The translations under genes and the position numbers were made by a program. The notes beneath the pieces were generated by a model. That model was given only the letters and a program-made list of their open reading frames with translations, ran no database searches and was not told where the DNA came from. A DNA stretch of 64,000 nt from Hymenobacter rubidus (GTDB lineage: Bacteria > Bacteroidota > Bacteroidia > Cytophagales > Hymenobacteraceae): positions 51,722 to 115,721 of the forward strand of contig NZ_JAERQF010000013.1 in the NCBI RefSeq assembly GCF_016734815.1, given 5' to 3'. Shown in pieces: positions 16,662 to 23,771 of the stretch. Position 1 is the stretch's first letter, and every line of letters starts with the position of its first letter.

Positions 16662-16907
16662 TTAGAGGCCGGCAGGCAGTTGCACCAGCCGCAGGTAGTC
16701 GCCCAGCCCCGCCGGCTTCTGAAACACGTGGATGAACAGGATGTGCTCCTCGCCGCGGCTGCGCCAGATTTCGGCGTAGAAGCCCGCCACCGCATACAGC
16801 GTCAGGTCGAAGCTGTCTTCCTGGCGCTCGGCCAGGCGGGTGCCGTGCCGGGCAAGGTGCTCGGCCTGGTGGCGCTGGTGCAGGGCTTTAAAATCGAGGA
16901 TGGTCAC
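16662..16907 (-). CDS. Small hypothetical protein (81 aa)
   Basis: GTG-started ORF beginning TILDFKALHQRHQAEHLARHG and ending LGDYLRLVQLPAGL. The composition is balanced (acidic, aromatic, hydrophobic), unlike the Ala/Gly/His-rich shadow sequence that keeps the same frame open further upstream across the antisense carrier gene. It is transcribed away from a family A palindrome, toward the esterase gene 51 nt downstream. No family is recognised; the sequence looks like a single compact domain. Confidence 0.55.
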   Translation of the reverse strand: MTILDFKALHQRHQAEHLARHGTRLAERQEDSFDLTLYAVAGFYAEIWRSRGEEHILFIHVFQKPAGLGDYLRLVQLPAGL

Positions 16908-16926
16908 GGTAGGCTGGCACAAAAGA

Positions 16927-17017
16927 ACGTCATGCAGAGCGTAGCGAAGCATCTTTACCGAGAAAGTAACTGATTGCATTGCGCGGTAAAGATGCTTCGC
17001 TACGCTCTGCATGACGT
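16927..17017. repeat. Palindromic repeat, family A copy 1
   Basis: Perfect 34-nt arms 16927-16960 and 16984-17017 with a 23-nt loop. The outer tip is ACGTCATGCAGAGCG and the inner end GCATCTTTACCG. It lies between the divergent small gene (16662-16907) and the YfcC-type gene. Confidence 0.92.
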
Positions 17018-17069
17018 GCTGCTGGCGTTCTTTTGTTCCCTTAATCCTCGTTCTGTCCCCCTTCTTGCT

Positions 17070-18416
17070 TTGAATACCTTTCGCTTTCCCCACCCGCTGG
17101 TGCTGCTGGTGGGCTTCATCATGCTGGCCGCGGCGCTGAGCTACGTGCTGCCCGCCGGCCAGTTTGCCCGCCAGAAAAACGCAGCTACCGGCCGCGAGGT
17201 GGTGGTGCCCGGCTCCTACCAGCGCGTGGCGCCCAGCCCGGTGAGCCCGCTCGACATGCTGGTCGACCTCCCAAAAGGCATGGAAGCCGCCGCGGACATC
17301 ATCTTTCTCATTTTCCTGGCCGGCGGCGCCTTCACCGTGCTCGACCAAACCGGCGCCCTGCGCCACGGCGTGGACTGGCTGCTGGCCCGCGCCCAGGGCC
17401 GCGAGGTGCTCGTCATCCCCATCGTGAGCCTGCTGTTCGCCACCATGGGCGCGCTCGAGAACATGGGCGAGGAAATTGTGCCCCTGGTGCCGGTGCTGCT
17501 CGTGCTCATGCGGCGGCTGGGCTATCCCGTCATCACGGCGGTGGCGGCCAGCCTGGGGGCGGCCATCGTGGGCGCCGCCTTCAGCCCCATAAACCCGTTT
17601 CAGGTCGTCATTGCGCAGCAGCTGGCGCAGCTGCCCTTTTTCTCGGGCGGCGGCTTTCGCATCGCCCTGCTGCTGCCCGCCGTGGCCCTGTGGATTGCGG
17701 GCACCATGCGCCACGCCACCCGCCACCGCGTGGCCCCCGACCTCACCGTTGCCGACGTCGTGGCCGATGCCCGCGGGGCCGGCCGCCACGGCCTGGTGCT
17801 GCTGTTGCTGCTGGTGTGCTTCAGCATCTTCGGCTACGGGGTGGTGAGCCTGGGCTGGAATTTTGACCAGATGGGCGCGCTGTTTTTCGTGCTGGGCGTG
17901 GGGGCCGGCCTGCTGGGCGGGCTGGGCCTCTCGGGCACGGCCGAGGGCTTCGTGACCGGCTTCCGCGACATTGCTTTTTCGGCCCTGCTGATTGGCTTTG
18001 CCCGCGCCATTTTTGTGGTGCTGGAGCAGGGCCACATCGTCGATACCATCGTGCAGGGCCTGTCGGCGCCGCTGGCGCATTTGCCCGTCACGCTATCGGC
18101 GCTGGGCATGATGGTGGTGCAAACGGCCCTGCACCTGCCCGTGCCCAGCGTGAGCGGGCAGGCCACGCTCACCATGCCCCTCTTCGCGCCACTGGCCGAC
18201 ATCATCGGCCTGTCGCGCCAAGTGGTGGTGCTGTGCTTTCAATACGCCGCCGGCCTCTGCGAGCTCATCACGCCCACCAACGGTTCGCTGCTGGCCATGC
18301 TGGCCATCTGCGGCATCCGCTTCGACCAGTGGATTCGCTTTGTGGCCCCGCTCTACGGCTTGCTACTGGCGCTGGGCGTGGCAGGTGTGGTGGCGGCTAT
18401 TGCGCTGGGCGTGTGA
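17070..18416 (+). CDS. YfcC-family (DcuC/AbgT-like) membrane carrier
   Basis: Polytopic inner-membrane protein, about 448 aa and 11-12 TM segments, of the YfcC family of basic amino-acid/dicarboxylate-type carriers. Markers are the FIMLAAALSYVLPAGQF opening, GGAFTVLDQTGAL, MGALENMGEEIVPLVPVL, GAAFSPINPFQVVIAQ and the C-terminal LITPTNGSLLAMLA. No ATG lies before the first TM segment outside the upstream palindrome, so the TTG at 17070 is chosen; the frame continues into the palindrome arm. Substrate unknown. Confidence 0.85.
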   Translation: MNTFRFPHPLVLLVGFIMLAAALSYVLPAGQFARQKNAATGREVVVPGSYQRVAPSPVSPLDMLVDLPKGMEAAADIIFLIFLAGGAFTVLDQTGALRHGVDWLLARAQGREVLVIPIVSLLFATMGALENMGEEIVPLVPVLLVLMRRLGYPVITAVAASLGAAIVGAAFSPINPFQVVIAQQLAQLPFFSGGGFRIALLLPAVALWIAGTMRHATRHRVAPDLTVADVVADARGAGRHGLVLLLLLVCFSIFGYGVVSLGWNFDQMGALFFVLGVGAGLLGGLGLSGTAEGFVTGFRDIAFSALLIGFARAIFVVLEQGHIVDTIVQGLSAPLAHLPVTLSALGMMVVQTALHLPVPSVSGQATLTMPLFAPLADIIGLSRQVVVLCFQYAAGLCELITPTNGSLLAMLAICGIRFDQWIRFVAPLYGLLLALGVAGVVAAIALGV

Positions 18417-18455
18417 GACTTGCAATGACATGACGTTTTGTGAGTGTATTTTGCC

Positions 18456-18863
18456 TCAATCGGCCCGCAGCTCCGCAGCCTGAAACACGTGCGGCAACTT
18501 GCGCTTGCGCTCCACAATCTGAAACGACGCCGTGTCGGTGGCCTCGTCCCAAAACACATCCGACACGTGCCCGAAGTGCCGGTACTGGCCCGGCGCGGGC
18601 GTCACTTCCTCCACGGCGTCGCCAAAGCTAAACTTGGGCCGGTGGTAGATTTCCTTGAACAGTTCGGGCCGCACCAGAAATTGCTGCTCGTCGTAGCGGA
18701 TGGTAATCCAGTCGCCCTCTTCGTCTTCGGCAATTTTTTCAAAGAGCTTGCCCACTGGTTCGAGGAGCTCAAAAGCCCGGCGGTTGGCCGGGTGAATGTA
18801 ACGGAAGCCGTACTCGGGCGACCAGCCGTAAAGGCCAAAAATAACGGGTTTGGGACGGGGCAT
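18456..18863 (-). CDS. Conserved hypothetical protein (135 aa)
   Basis: Soluble protein with a compact aromatic-rich pattern: GLYGWSPEYGFRYIHPANRRAFE, then DWITIRYDEQQFLVRPELF, then YRHFGHVSDVFWDEAT. No signal or TM segment. It resembles small uncharacterised Bacteroidota proteins but no functional family is recognised. It converges with the YfcC-type gene (40-nt gap). The start ATG is followed by a basic PRPK. Confidence 0.65.
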   Translation of the reverse strand: MPRPKPVIFGLYGWSPEYGFRYIHPANRRAFELLEPVGKLFEKIAEDEEGDWITIRYDEQQFLVRPELFKEIYHRPKFSFGDAVEEVTPAPGQYRHFGHVSDVFWDEATDTASFQIVERKRKLPHVFQAAELRAD

Positions 18864-18887
18864 TCTGTTTGGCAGGTAATAGAGAAC

Positions 18888-19002
18888 AAAAGAACGTCAT
18901 GCCGAGCGCAGCCGAGGCATCTCGCGTGCTTCAACTAACTCAATCGAATGGTTTACTAGCACAAGCGAGATACTTCGCTGCGCTCTGCACGACGTTCTTT
19001 TT
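18888..19002. repeat. Palindromic repeat, family A copy 2 (imperfect)
   Basis: Arms about 18888-18930 and 18958-19002, outer tip AAAAGAACGTCATGCCGAGC, with several mismatches. It fills the gap between two minus-strand genes. Confidence 0.8.
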
Positions 19003-19005
19003 CTT

Positions 19006-19686
19006 TTAACTGTTCCTTTTCGTCTGCACATGCGCTAGCAGCCGGTCGCGGTGGGCCGCGCCATCGTGCACATTCGCAAAGGAAATGCGGTGCGTTTGGC
19101 CGTTGGGGCGGTGCACCAGCAGGTCGGCAGGGCCGGCGGGCTCCACGGCGGCAATGTCGGCCCAGCGCAACGCCGTGCCGCTCCCCAGGCGCGTGGTGCG
19201 CAGGGCAAACCCGTCGGGGTGCAGGTGCAGAAACCGCCGGCCGTCCAGCTTTTTCATGCGAAAGGCCATGACCACGAACATGACCGCGACCGCCGCATAC
19301 AGCCCGGGCAGGATGAGGGTTTTGTGCGGCTTCCCGGCCAGCTCGGCTTCGCGGTGACGGTACCAAATGTGGTAGCTTTCGAGGGCCAGAATGGCCGCTG
19401 CCGCCAGCTCCAGCCACGCCACCGGCTCGCGATGAAACGGGTTGTGGCGCAGGTGCAGCAGCTCGCGCACCATCAGCGTGAGGTAGGCGGCCCCGACCAG
19501 CACTTCCAGCCCAAGCAAGAGCGAAAACGGTTCGGCGCCGGACAACACAGGCACAATGGCCATTAGCAGCACAACCGCCGGGCCGAAATGCCCAAACGTT
19601 TTGCCCACCTGCTGCCTGGTGTGCCGGCGGTGGTAAAGCGTGGTGGGCCCTGCGGAGGCAGCATCGGGCGAAGCGAGGGTATTCAT
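19006..19686 (-). CDS. Hypothetical membrane protein with PH-like C-terminal domain
   Basis: 226 aa with four likely TM segments (about residues 35-50, 58-73, 92-108 and 128-143) followed by a cytoplasmic C-terminal region (about 150-226: FLHLHPDGFALRT..LRWADIAAVEPAGPADLLV) with the pattern of small PH-like domains that follow TM segments in bacteria. The family is not recognised. It is separated from the GH13 gene by a 190-bp divergent spacer. Confidence 0.6.
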   Translation of the reverse strand: MNTLASPDAASAGPTTLYHRRHTRQQVGKTFGHFGPAVVLLMAIVPVLSGAEPFSLLLGLEVLVGAAYLTLMVRELLHLRHNPFHREPVAWLELAAAAILALESYHIWYRHREAELAGKPHKTLILPGLYAAVAVMFVVMAFRMKKLDGRRFLHLHPDGFALRTTRLGSGTALRWADIAAVEPAGPADLLVHRPNGQTHRISFANVHDGAAHRDRLLAHVQTKRNS

Positions 19687-19878
19687 GGCCGAAAAATGGC
19701 GAAAAATTAGTTAGCGCTCAAGTATCCTGCTCCGGCTACTGTTCTGAAAGGCAGCAAGCTTGCGGCTGCTCCGGTTTCTATTTTGGCCAAAAGCCCGACA
19801 GTTTCGTATGCTGCATCACCTACCGTCCCGTACCGGCCGCATTTTCGGCTGCCCCGGCGGTGGGCAGTCCTTTAGTCG

Positions 19879-21801
19879 ATGCCCCACGCTTCCGCTTCTA
19901 AACCCGCTTCCCGCGCTACGTCCGCTTCGAAAGCGCCTTCCAAATCAGCCCCGGCCAAAGCTGCTGCGGCCAAACCAGCTTCCGCCAAAGCCCCTTCGCC
20001 CGCCCTCGCGCCCGCCCGGCCCGGCATGGGCGCCGTGCCCCACGCGGCCGGCACCACCTTCCGGGTCTGGGCCCCGCACGCCGAAAGCGTGGCCGTTACC
20101 GGCACCTTCAACAAGTGGAAAGCCGACAAAAACCCGCTCCAAGCCGAAGAAAATGGCTACTGGGCCGCCGATGTGCCCGAAGCCAAGCCCGGCGACGAAT
20201 ACAAGTTCAGCTTGGTGAACCAAGGCAACCGCATCGACCGCAACGACCCCTATGCCCGCGAGGTGACCAACTCGGCCGGTGCCTCGGTGGTGCACGACCC
20301 CGCTTTCGACTGGGGCGACGACAATTTCCAGATGCCGGCCTGGAACGAGTTGGTGATATACGAGCTGCACGTAGGCACCTTCAACGCCCCCGATGCCGAG
20401 CAGGTGGGCACCTTCGCCAGCGTGGCCGAAAAGCTGCCCTACCTGCGCGACTTGGGCATCAACTGCATCGAGCTGTTGCCGGCCACGGAGTTTCCGGGCA
20501 GCCGGTCGTGGGGCTACAATCCATCCAACCCGTTTGCGCTGGAAAGCGACTACGGCGGGCCCGTGGCCTTCAAGGAACTGGTGAAGCAGGCCCACCAGCA
20601 CGGCATCGCGGTGGTGCTCGACGTGGTGTACAACCACTTCGGCCCCGGCGACCTCGACCTGTGGCAATTCGACGGCTGGAGCGAAAACGGCGGCGGCGGC
20701 ATCTACTTCTACAACGACTGGAAAGCCAAGACGCCCTGGGGCGACAACCGCCCCGACTACGGCCGCCCCGAGGTGCGCCAGTACATCCGCGACAACGCCC
20801 TGATGTGGCTGCAGGACTACCGCTGCGACGGCCTGCGCGCCGATGCCATTGCCTTCATCCGCAACGTGCACGGCGAGGAAGACCCCGGCGCCGACCTGCC
20901 CGAGGGCTGGAGCCTGATGCGCTGGATTAACGAGGAAATTGACCAGACCATGCCCTGGAAAATTACCATCGCGGAGGACATGCGCGGCAACGCCGGCATC
21001 ACCGAGAGCGTGGCCAAGGGCGGCCAGGGCTTCGACTCGCAGTGGGACAGCTCCTTCGTCTATCCGGTGGTAGAAGCCCTTACCACCCCCAACGACGCCG
21101 ACCGCAACATGCTGGCCGTGGCCGATGCCCTGGCCGTGACCTACAACGGCGACGCCTTCCGCCGCGTCATTTATACCGAAAGCCACGACGAGGTGGCCAA
21201 CGGCAAAAGCCGCGTGGCCGAGGAAATCATGCCCGGCGATGCCGACCACTATTTCGCCAAGAAGCGCACCACGCTAGGCGCCGGCCTGGTGCTCACGGCG
21301 CCCGGCATTCCCATGCTGTTTCAGGGCCAGGAGTTCCTGGCCGATGGCGAGTTCAACGACGCCGAGCCCCTGGTGTGGCAGGATGTGGAAGCCCGCGCCG
21401 GGCTGGTGCACCTCTACCGCGACCTGATTGCGCTGCGCCGCAACTTTCACGGCCAGACGCGCGGCCTGGGCGGGCAGCACACCCACGTTTTCCATGTGAA
21501 CAACGCGGAGAAGCTGGTAGCCTTTGCCCGCTGGGCCGACGGCGACGGCGGCCCCGGCGACACCACGGTGGTGCTGGCCAACTTTGCCAACCAAGCGCAC
21601 GAAGCCTACACCATTGGCCTGCCCGGTCCCGGCCACTGGACGGTGCGCTTCAACAGCGACTGGAAGGGCTACGACGGCGAGTTTGGCGATTTTGAGAGCT
21701 TCGGCACGGACGCCGAGGAGGGCGAATACGACGGCTACGCCTGGCATGGCAGCATTGGCCTGGCCCCGTACGCGGTGCTGGTTTTGTCGCAGGAGGGCTA
21801 A
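19879..21801 (+). CDS. GH13 alpha-glucan branching-type enzyme (CBM48 + alpha-amylase fold)
   Basis: 640 aa. Residues 1-50 are a low-complexity Ala/Lys/Pro/Ser tail. A CBM48 domain follows (about 50-135: GTTFRVWAPHAESVAVTGTF). The catalytic GH13 barrel (about 150-510) has region I DVVYNHFG (near 247), region II GLRADAIAF with the nucleophile Asp (near 320), region III ITIAEDM with the acid Glu (near 363) and region IV ESHDEV (near 434). SHDEV and LFQGQEF fit 1,4-alpha-glucan branching enzymes better than hydrolytic amylases, but it could be a related amylase. A glycogen synthase lies 2 kb downstream. A short family A hairpin follows the stop. Confidence 0.85.
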   Translation: MPHASASKPASRATSASKAPSKSAPAKAAAAKPASAKAPSPALAPARPGMGAVPHAAGTTFRVWAPHAESVAVTGTFNKWKADKNPLQAEENGYWAADVPEAKPGDEYKFSLVNQGNRIDRNDPYAREVTNSAGASVVHDPAFDWGDDNFQMPAWNELVIYELHVGTFNAPDAEQVGTFASVAEKLPYLRDLGINCIELLPATEFPGSRSWGYNPSNPFALESDYGGPVAFKELVKQAHQHGIAVVLDVVYNHFGPGDLDLWQFDGWSENGGGGIYFYNDWKAKTPWGDNRPDYGRPEVRQYIRDNALMWLQDYRCDGLRADAIAFIRNVHGEEDPGADLPEGWSLMRWINEEIDQTMPWKITIAEDMRGNAGITESVAKGGQGFDSQWDSSFVYPVVEALTTPNDADRNMLAVADALAVTYNGDAFRRVIYTESHDEVANGKSRVAEEIMPGDADHYFAKKRTTLGAGLVLTAPGIPMLFQGQEFLADGEFNDAEPLVWQDVEARAGLVHLYRDLIALRRNFHGQTRGLGGQHTHVFHVNNAEKLVAFARWADGDGGPGDTTVVLANFANQAHEAYTIGLPGPGHWTVRFNSDWKGYDGEFGDFESFGTDAEEGEYDGYAWHGSIGLAPYAVLVLSQEG

Positions 21802-21818
21802 CCCGACGCAGGCACCAG

Positions 21819-21858
21819 AAGAACGTCCTGCTTCGACTGCGCTCAGCAGGACGTTCTT
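21819..21858. repeat. Short family A hairpin after the GH13 gene
   Basis: Arms AAGAACGTCCTGCT (21819-21832) and its complement (21845-21858) around a 12-nt loop. It is a deletion form that keeps only the outer tips of family A. Its position 17 nt after the stop would let it act as a terminator. Confidence 0.8.
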
Positions 21859-21890
21859 TGAGCTTATCCTTTCCTCTGACGATACCTAAC

Positions 21891-22775
21891 ATGCCTTCCC
21901 CTGCCAAAACCATTAACCGCCCTGCTTCCGAGGTTCAGAACGCGTTTTTCATTACCGCCGGGGTGTTTGCGGCGGCCTTTGGACTGAAGGCTTTCCTGCT
22001 GTCCAGCCATTTTATTGACGGCGGCGTTACGGGGGTTTCCATGCTGCTGGCCACGGGTTTCCGGCTGCCGCTATCGGTGCTGATACCGGTTATCAACCTG
22101 CCCTTTATTGCCCTGGGCTATAACCAAATGGGCCGGCGGTTTGCCGTGCGCAGCGCCATTGGCATTGGCGGGTTGGCGCTGGTGCTGGCCTTTGTGCCGT
22201 TTCCCGACATCACCCCCGACCGCCTGCTTACCGCCGTATTTGGCGGGGTATTTATTGGCGCCGGCATTGGGCTGGCCATGCGCGGCGGGGCCGTGCTCGA
22301 CGGCACCGAAATTGCGGCCCTGCTCGTGAGCCGGCACTTGGTGCTGCTCAAAGTCAGCGACTTGATTCTGATTCTCAACGTCGTCATTTTCGGCGTGGCC
22401 GTGTGGGTGCTGGGCACCGAGCCGGCGCTGTATTCCATGCTCACCTATTTCGCCGCTTCCCGCGTCATGGAGTTCGTGCTCAACGGCATCGAGCAGTACA
22501 CGGGCGTCACCATCGTATCGGAGCACAGCAACGACATTCGCCGGGTCATCACCGAAAAGCTGGGCCGCGGCGTCACCATGTACCAAGGCAAATCGGGCTA
22601 CGGCAAGCGGGGCGAGCAAGGCCTCGAGCGCGACATCGTCTTCACCGTCGTCACCCGCCTCGAATTGCCTGCCCTGCGCACCGCCGTGCAGGAAATTGAC
22701 CCGCGCGCCTTCATCGTGCAATACCGCATCGACGATGCGCAAGGCGGCATCATCAAGAAGCGGGCCCTGCATTAG
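21891..22775 (+). CDS. YitT family membrane protein (DUF161/DUF2179)
   Basis: 294 aa. Five TM segments in the first ~190 residues (FFITAGVFAAAFGLKAFLL, then FIDGGVTGVSMLLA; the GGVTG motif is typical) are followed by a cytoplasmic DUF2179-type C-terminal domain (about 205-290: GVTIVSEHSNDIRRVITEKLGRGVT and a final GGIIKK). Such proteins are common in Bacteroidota and Bacillota and have no well-established function. The ATG at 21891 is preferred over an upstream ATG that lies in the hairpin region. Confidence 0.85.
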   Translation: MPSPAKTINRPASEVQNAFFITAGVFAAAFGLKAFLLSSHFIDGGVTGVSMLLATGFRLPLSVLIPVINLPFIALGYNQMGRRFAVRSAIGIGGLALVLAFVPFPDITPDRLLTAVFGGVFIGAGIGLAMRGGAVLDGTEIAALLVSRHLVLLKVSDLILILNVVIFGVAVWVLGTEPALYSMLTYFAASRVMEFVLNGIEQYTGVTIVSEHSNDIRRVITEKLGRGVTMYQGKSGYGKRGEQGLERDIVFTVVTRLELPALRTAVQEIDPRAFIVQYRIDDAQGGIIKKRALH

Positions 22776-22795
22776 AGCAGTGAGCAGTGAGCAAA

Positions 22796-22933
22796 AGAAC
22801 GTCCTGCTGAGCGCAGCCGAAGCATCTCTACCGCTTCGCCTAACGCGGAACCTCACCCCCGGCCCCTCTCCCGCGGAGAGGGGAGCCTAACGAAGCCGTA
22901 GAGATGCTTCGGCTGCGCTCAGCATGACGTTCT
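22796..22933. repeat. Palindromic repeat, family A copy 4, with nested GC-rich hairpin
   Basis: Left arm 22796-22838 and right arm 22891-22933, outer tip AGAACGTCnTGCTGAGCGCA. The loop holds a second palindrome at 22851-22887 (CCCCTCTCC...GGAGAGGGG). It lies between the convergent YitT and nitroreductase genes. Confidence 0.88.
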
Positions 22934-22962
22934 GCTGTTTAATGCGTTACGCGTTAGCTGCA

Positions 22963-23592
22963 CTACACCGTTGCTTGGTCGTAGCGCTCGCCGGCGGGCG
23001 TGGGCCATGCGCCTTCGAACAGGAATTCGGCCAGCGGCTTGCGGGTGCGCGGGGCCTCTTCGCGCTCGCGCAGCGGGTCGGGCAGGTCGGAAGCCGGGCC
23101 GGGGTAGCCCAGCGTGAACACCACCACGGGCTCGAAGCCTTCGGGGATGTTGAAGGCGGCGCGCAGGGCGTCGGGCGAGAAGCCGGCCATCTGGTGGATT
23201 TGCAGGCCCAGCTCCGTGGCCTCAATGGCGAGGGTGGCAGTGGCCTGGCCCACGTCGTATTTGGCCCAGCCGTTGGCATTGTTGTCGTGCGAGAAGTGCA
23301 GCTTGGCCACGCCCACGGCCAGCGCACCGGCGTTTTTGGCCCACACCTGGTTGAACTCCATCAGGCCGCCCAGAATTTTCTGGAACGCTTCGGGGCTGGT
23401 CGATTGGCTGCCCAGAATGTAGCGCCAGGGCTGCTCGCCAAAGCAGGACGCGGCGGATGAGGCGGCGGTGAATACCTGCTCCACCACTGCGGCGGGCACT
23501 GGTTTGCTCGAATAGGCGCGGGGGCTGCGGCGCTGCGCGAGCACCGGCAGAATCTCGTGTTCGAGGGTGAGGACGTTGGTGGTATCAGACAT
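22963..23592 (-). CDS. Nitroreductase family protein
   Basis: 209-aa FMN-dependent nitroreductase fold. The N-terminal RRSPRAYSSKPV (phosphate-binding Arg-rich block), SSAASCFGEQPWRYI, DVGQATATLAIEATELGLQIHQM and EPVVVFTLGYPG are hallmarks of the family. Physiological substrate unknown. The start at 23592 is set by the ATG just before the acidic N terminus (SDTTNVLTLEHE); the ORF remains open upstream without family similarity. Confidence 0.9.
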   Translation of the reverse strand: MSDTTNVLTLEHEILPVLAQRRSPRAYSSKPVPAAVVEQVFTAASSAASCFGEQPWRYILGSQSTSPEAFQKILGGLMEFNQVWAKNAGALAVGVAKLHFSHDNNANGWAKYDVGQATATLAIEATELGLQIHQMAGFSPDALRAAFNIPEGFEPVVVFTLGYPGPASDLPDPLREREEAPRTRKPLAEFLFEGAWPTPAGERYDQATV

Positions 23593-23726
23593 GAGGGAGA
23601 AATGGCACGTTAGTTTCGACGAGGCTAACAGCCACGTGCTGGCGAAGTTTTGGCGGACCAAGGCACTTCTGCGTAAACAAGCCCGAAAAAAGGGCGCTGG
23701 CCGTGGTATTTAACACCCCCTGCGCT

Positions 23727-23734
23727 TACCTTTC
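23727..23734 (+). promoter_or_regulatory. -7 box (TACCTTTC) of glycogen synthase gene
   Basis: Near match to TAnnTTTG, 37 nt before the ATG at 23772. Confidence 0.4.
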
Positions 23735-23771
23735 GCCGCGTTCAAACTTCGCCTCTTCTCTTCCCACCCGT

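Noticed and set aside
16927..17017. CRISPR or attachment-site interpretation of the palindromes
   Set aside because: Copies are single and dispersed, with no regularly spaced array, no spacers and no cas or integrase gene.
16908..18080. Upstream part of the long minus-strand frame ending at 16662
   Set aside because: Gln/His/Gly/Ala-rich shadow of the YfcC-type carrier; only the last 81 codons look like protein.
19945..21249. 434-codon frame antisense to the GH13 gene
   Set aside because: Val/His/Gly-rich shadow; GH13 regions I-IV are intact on the other strand.
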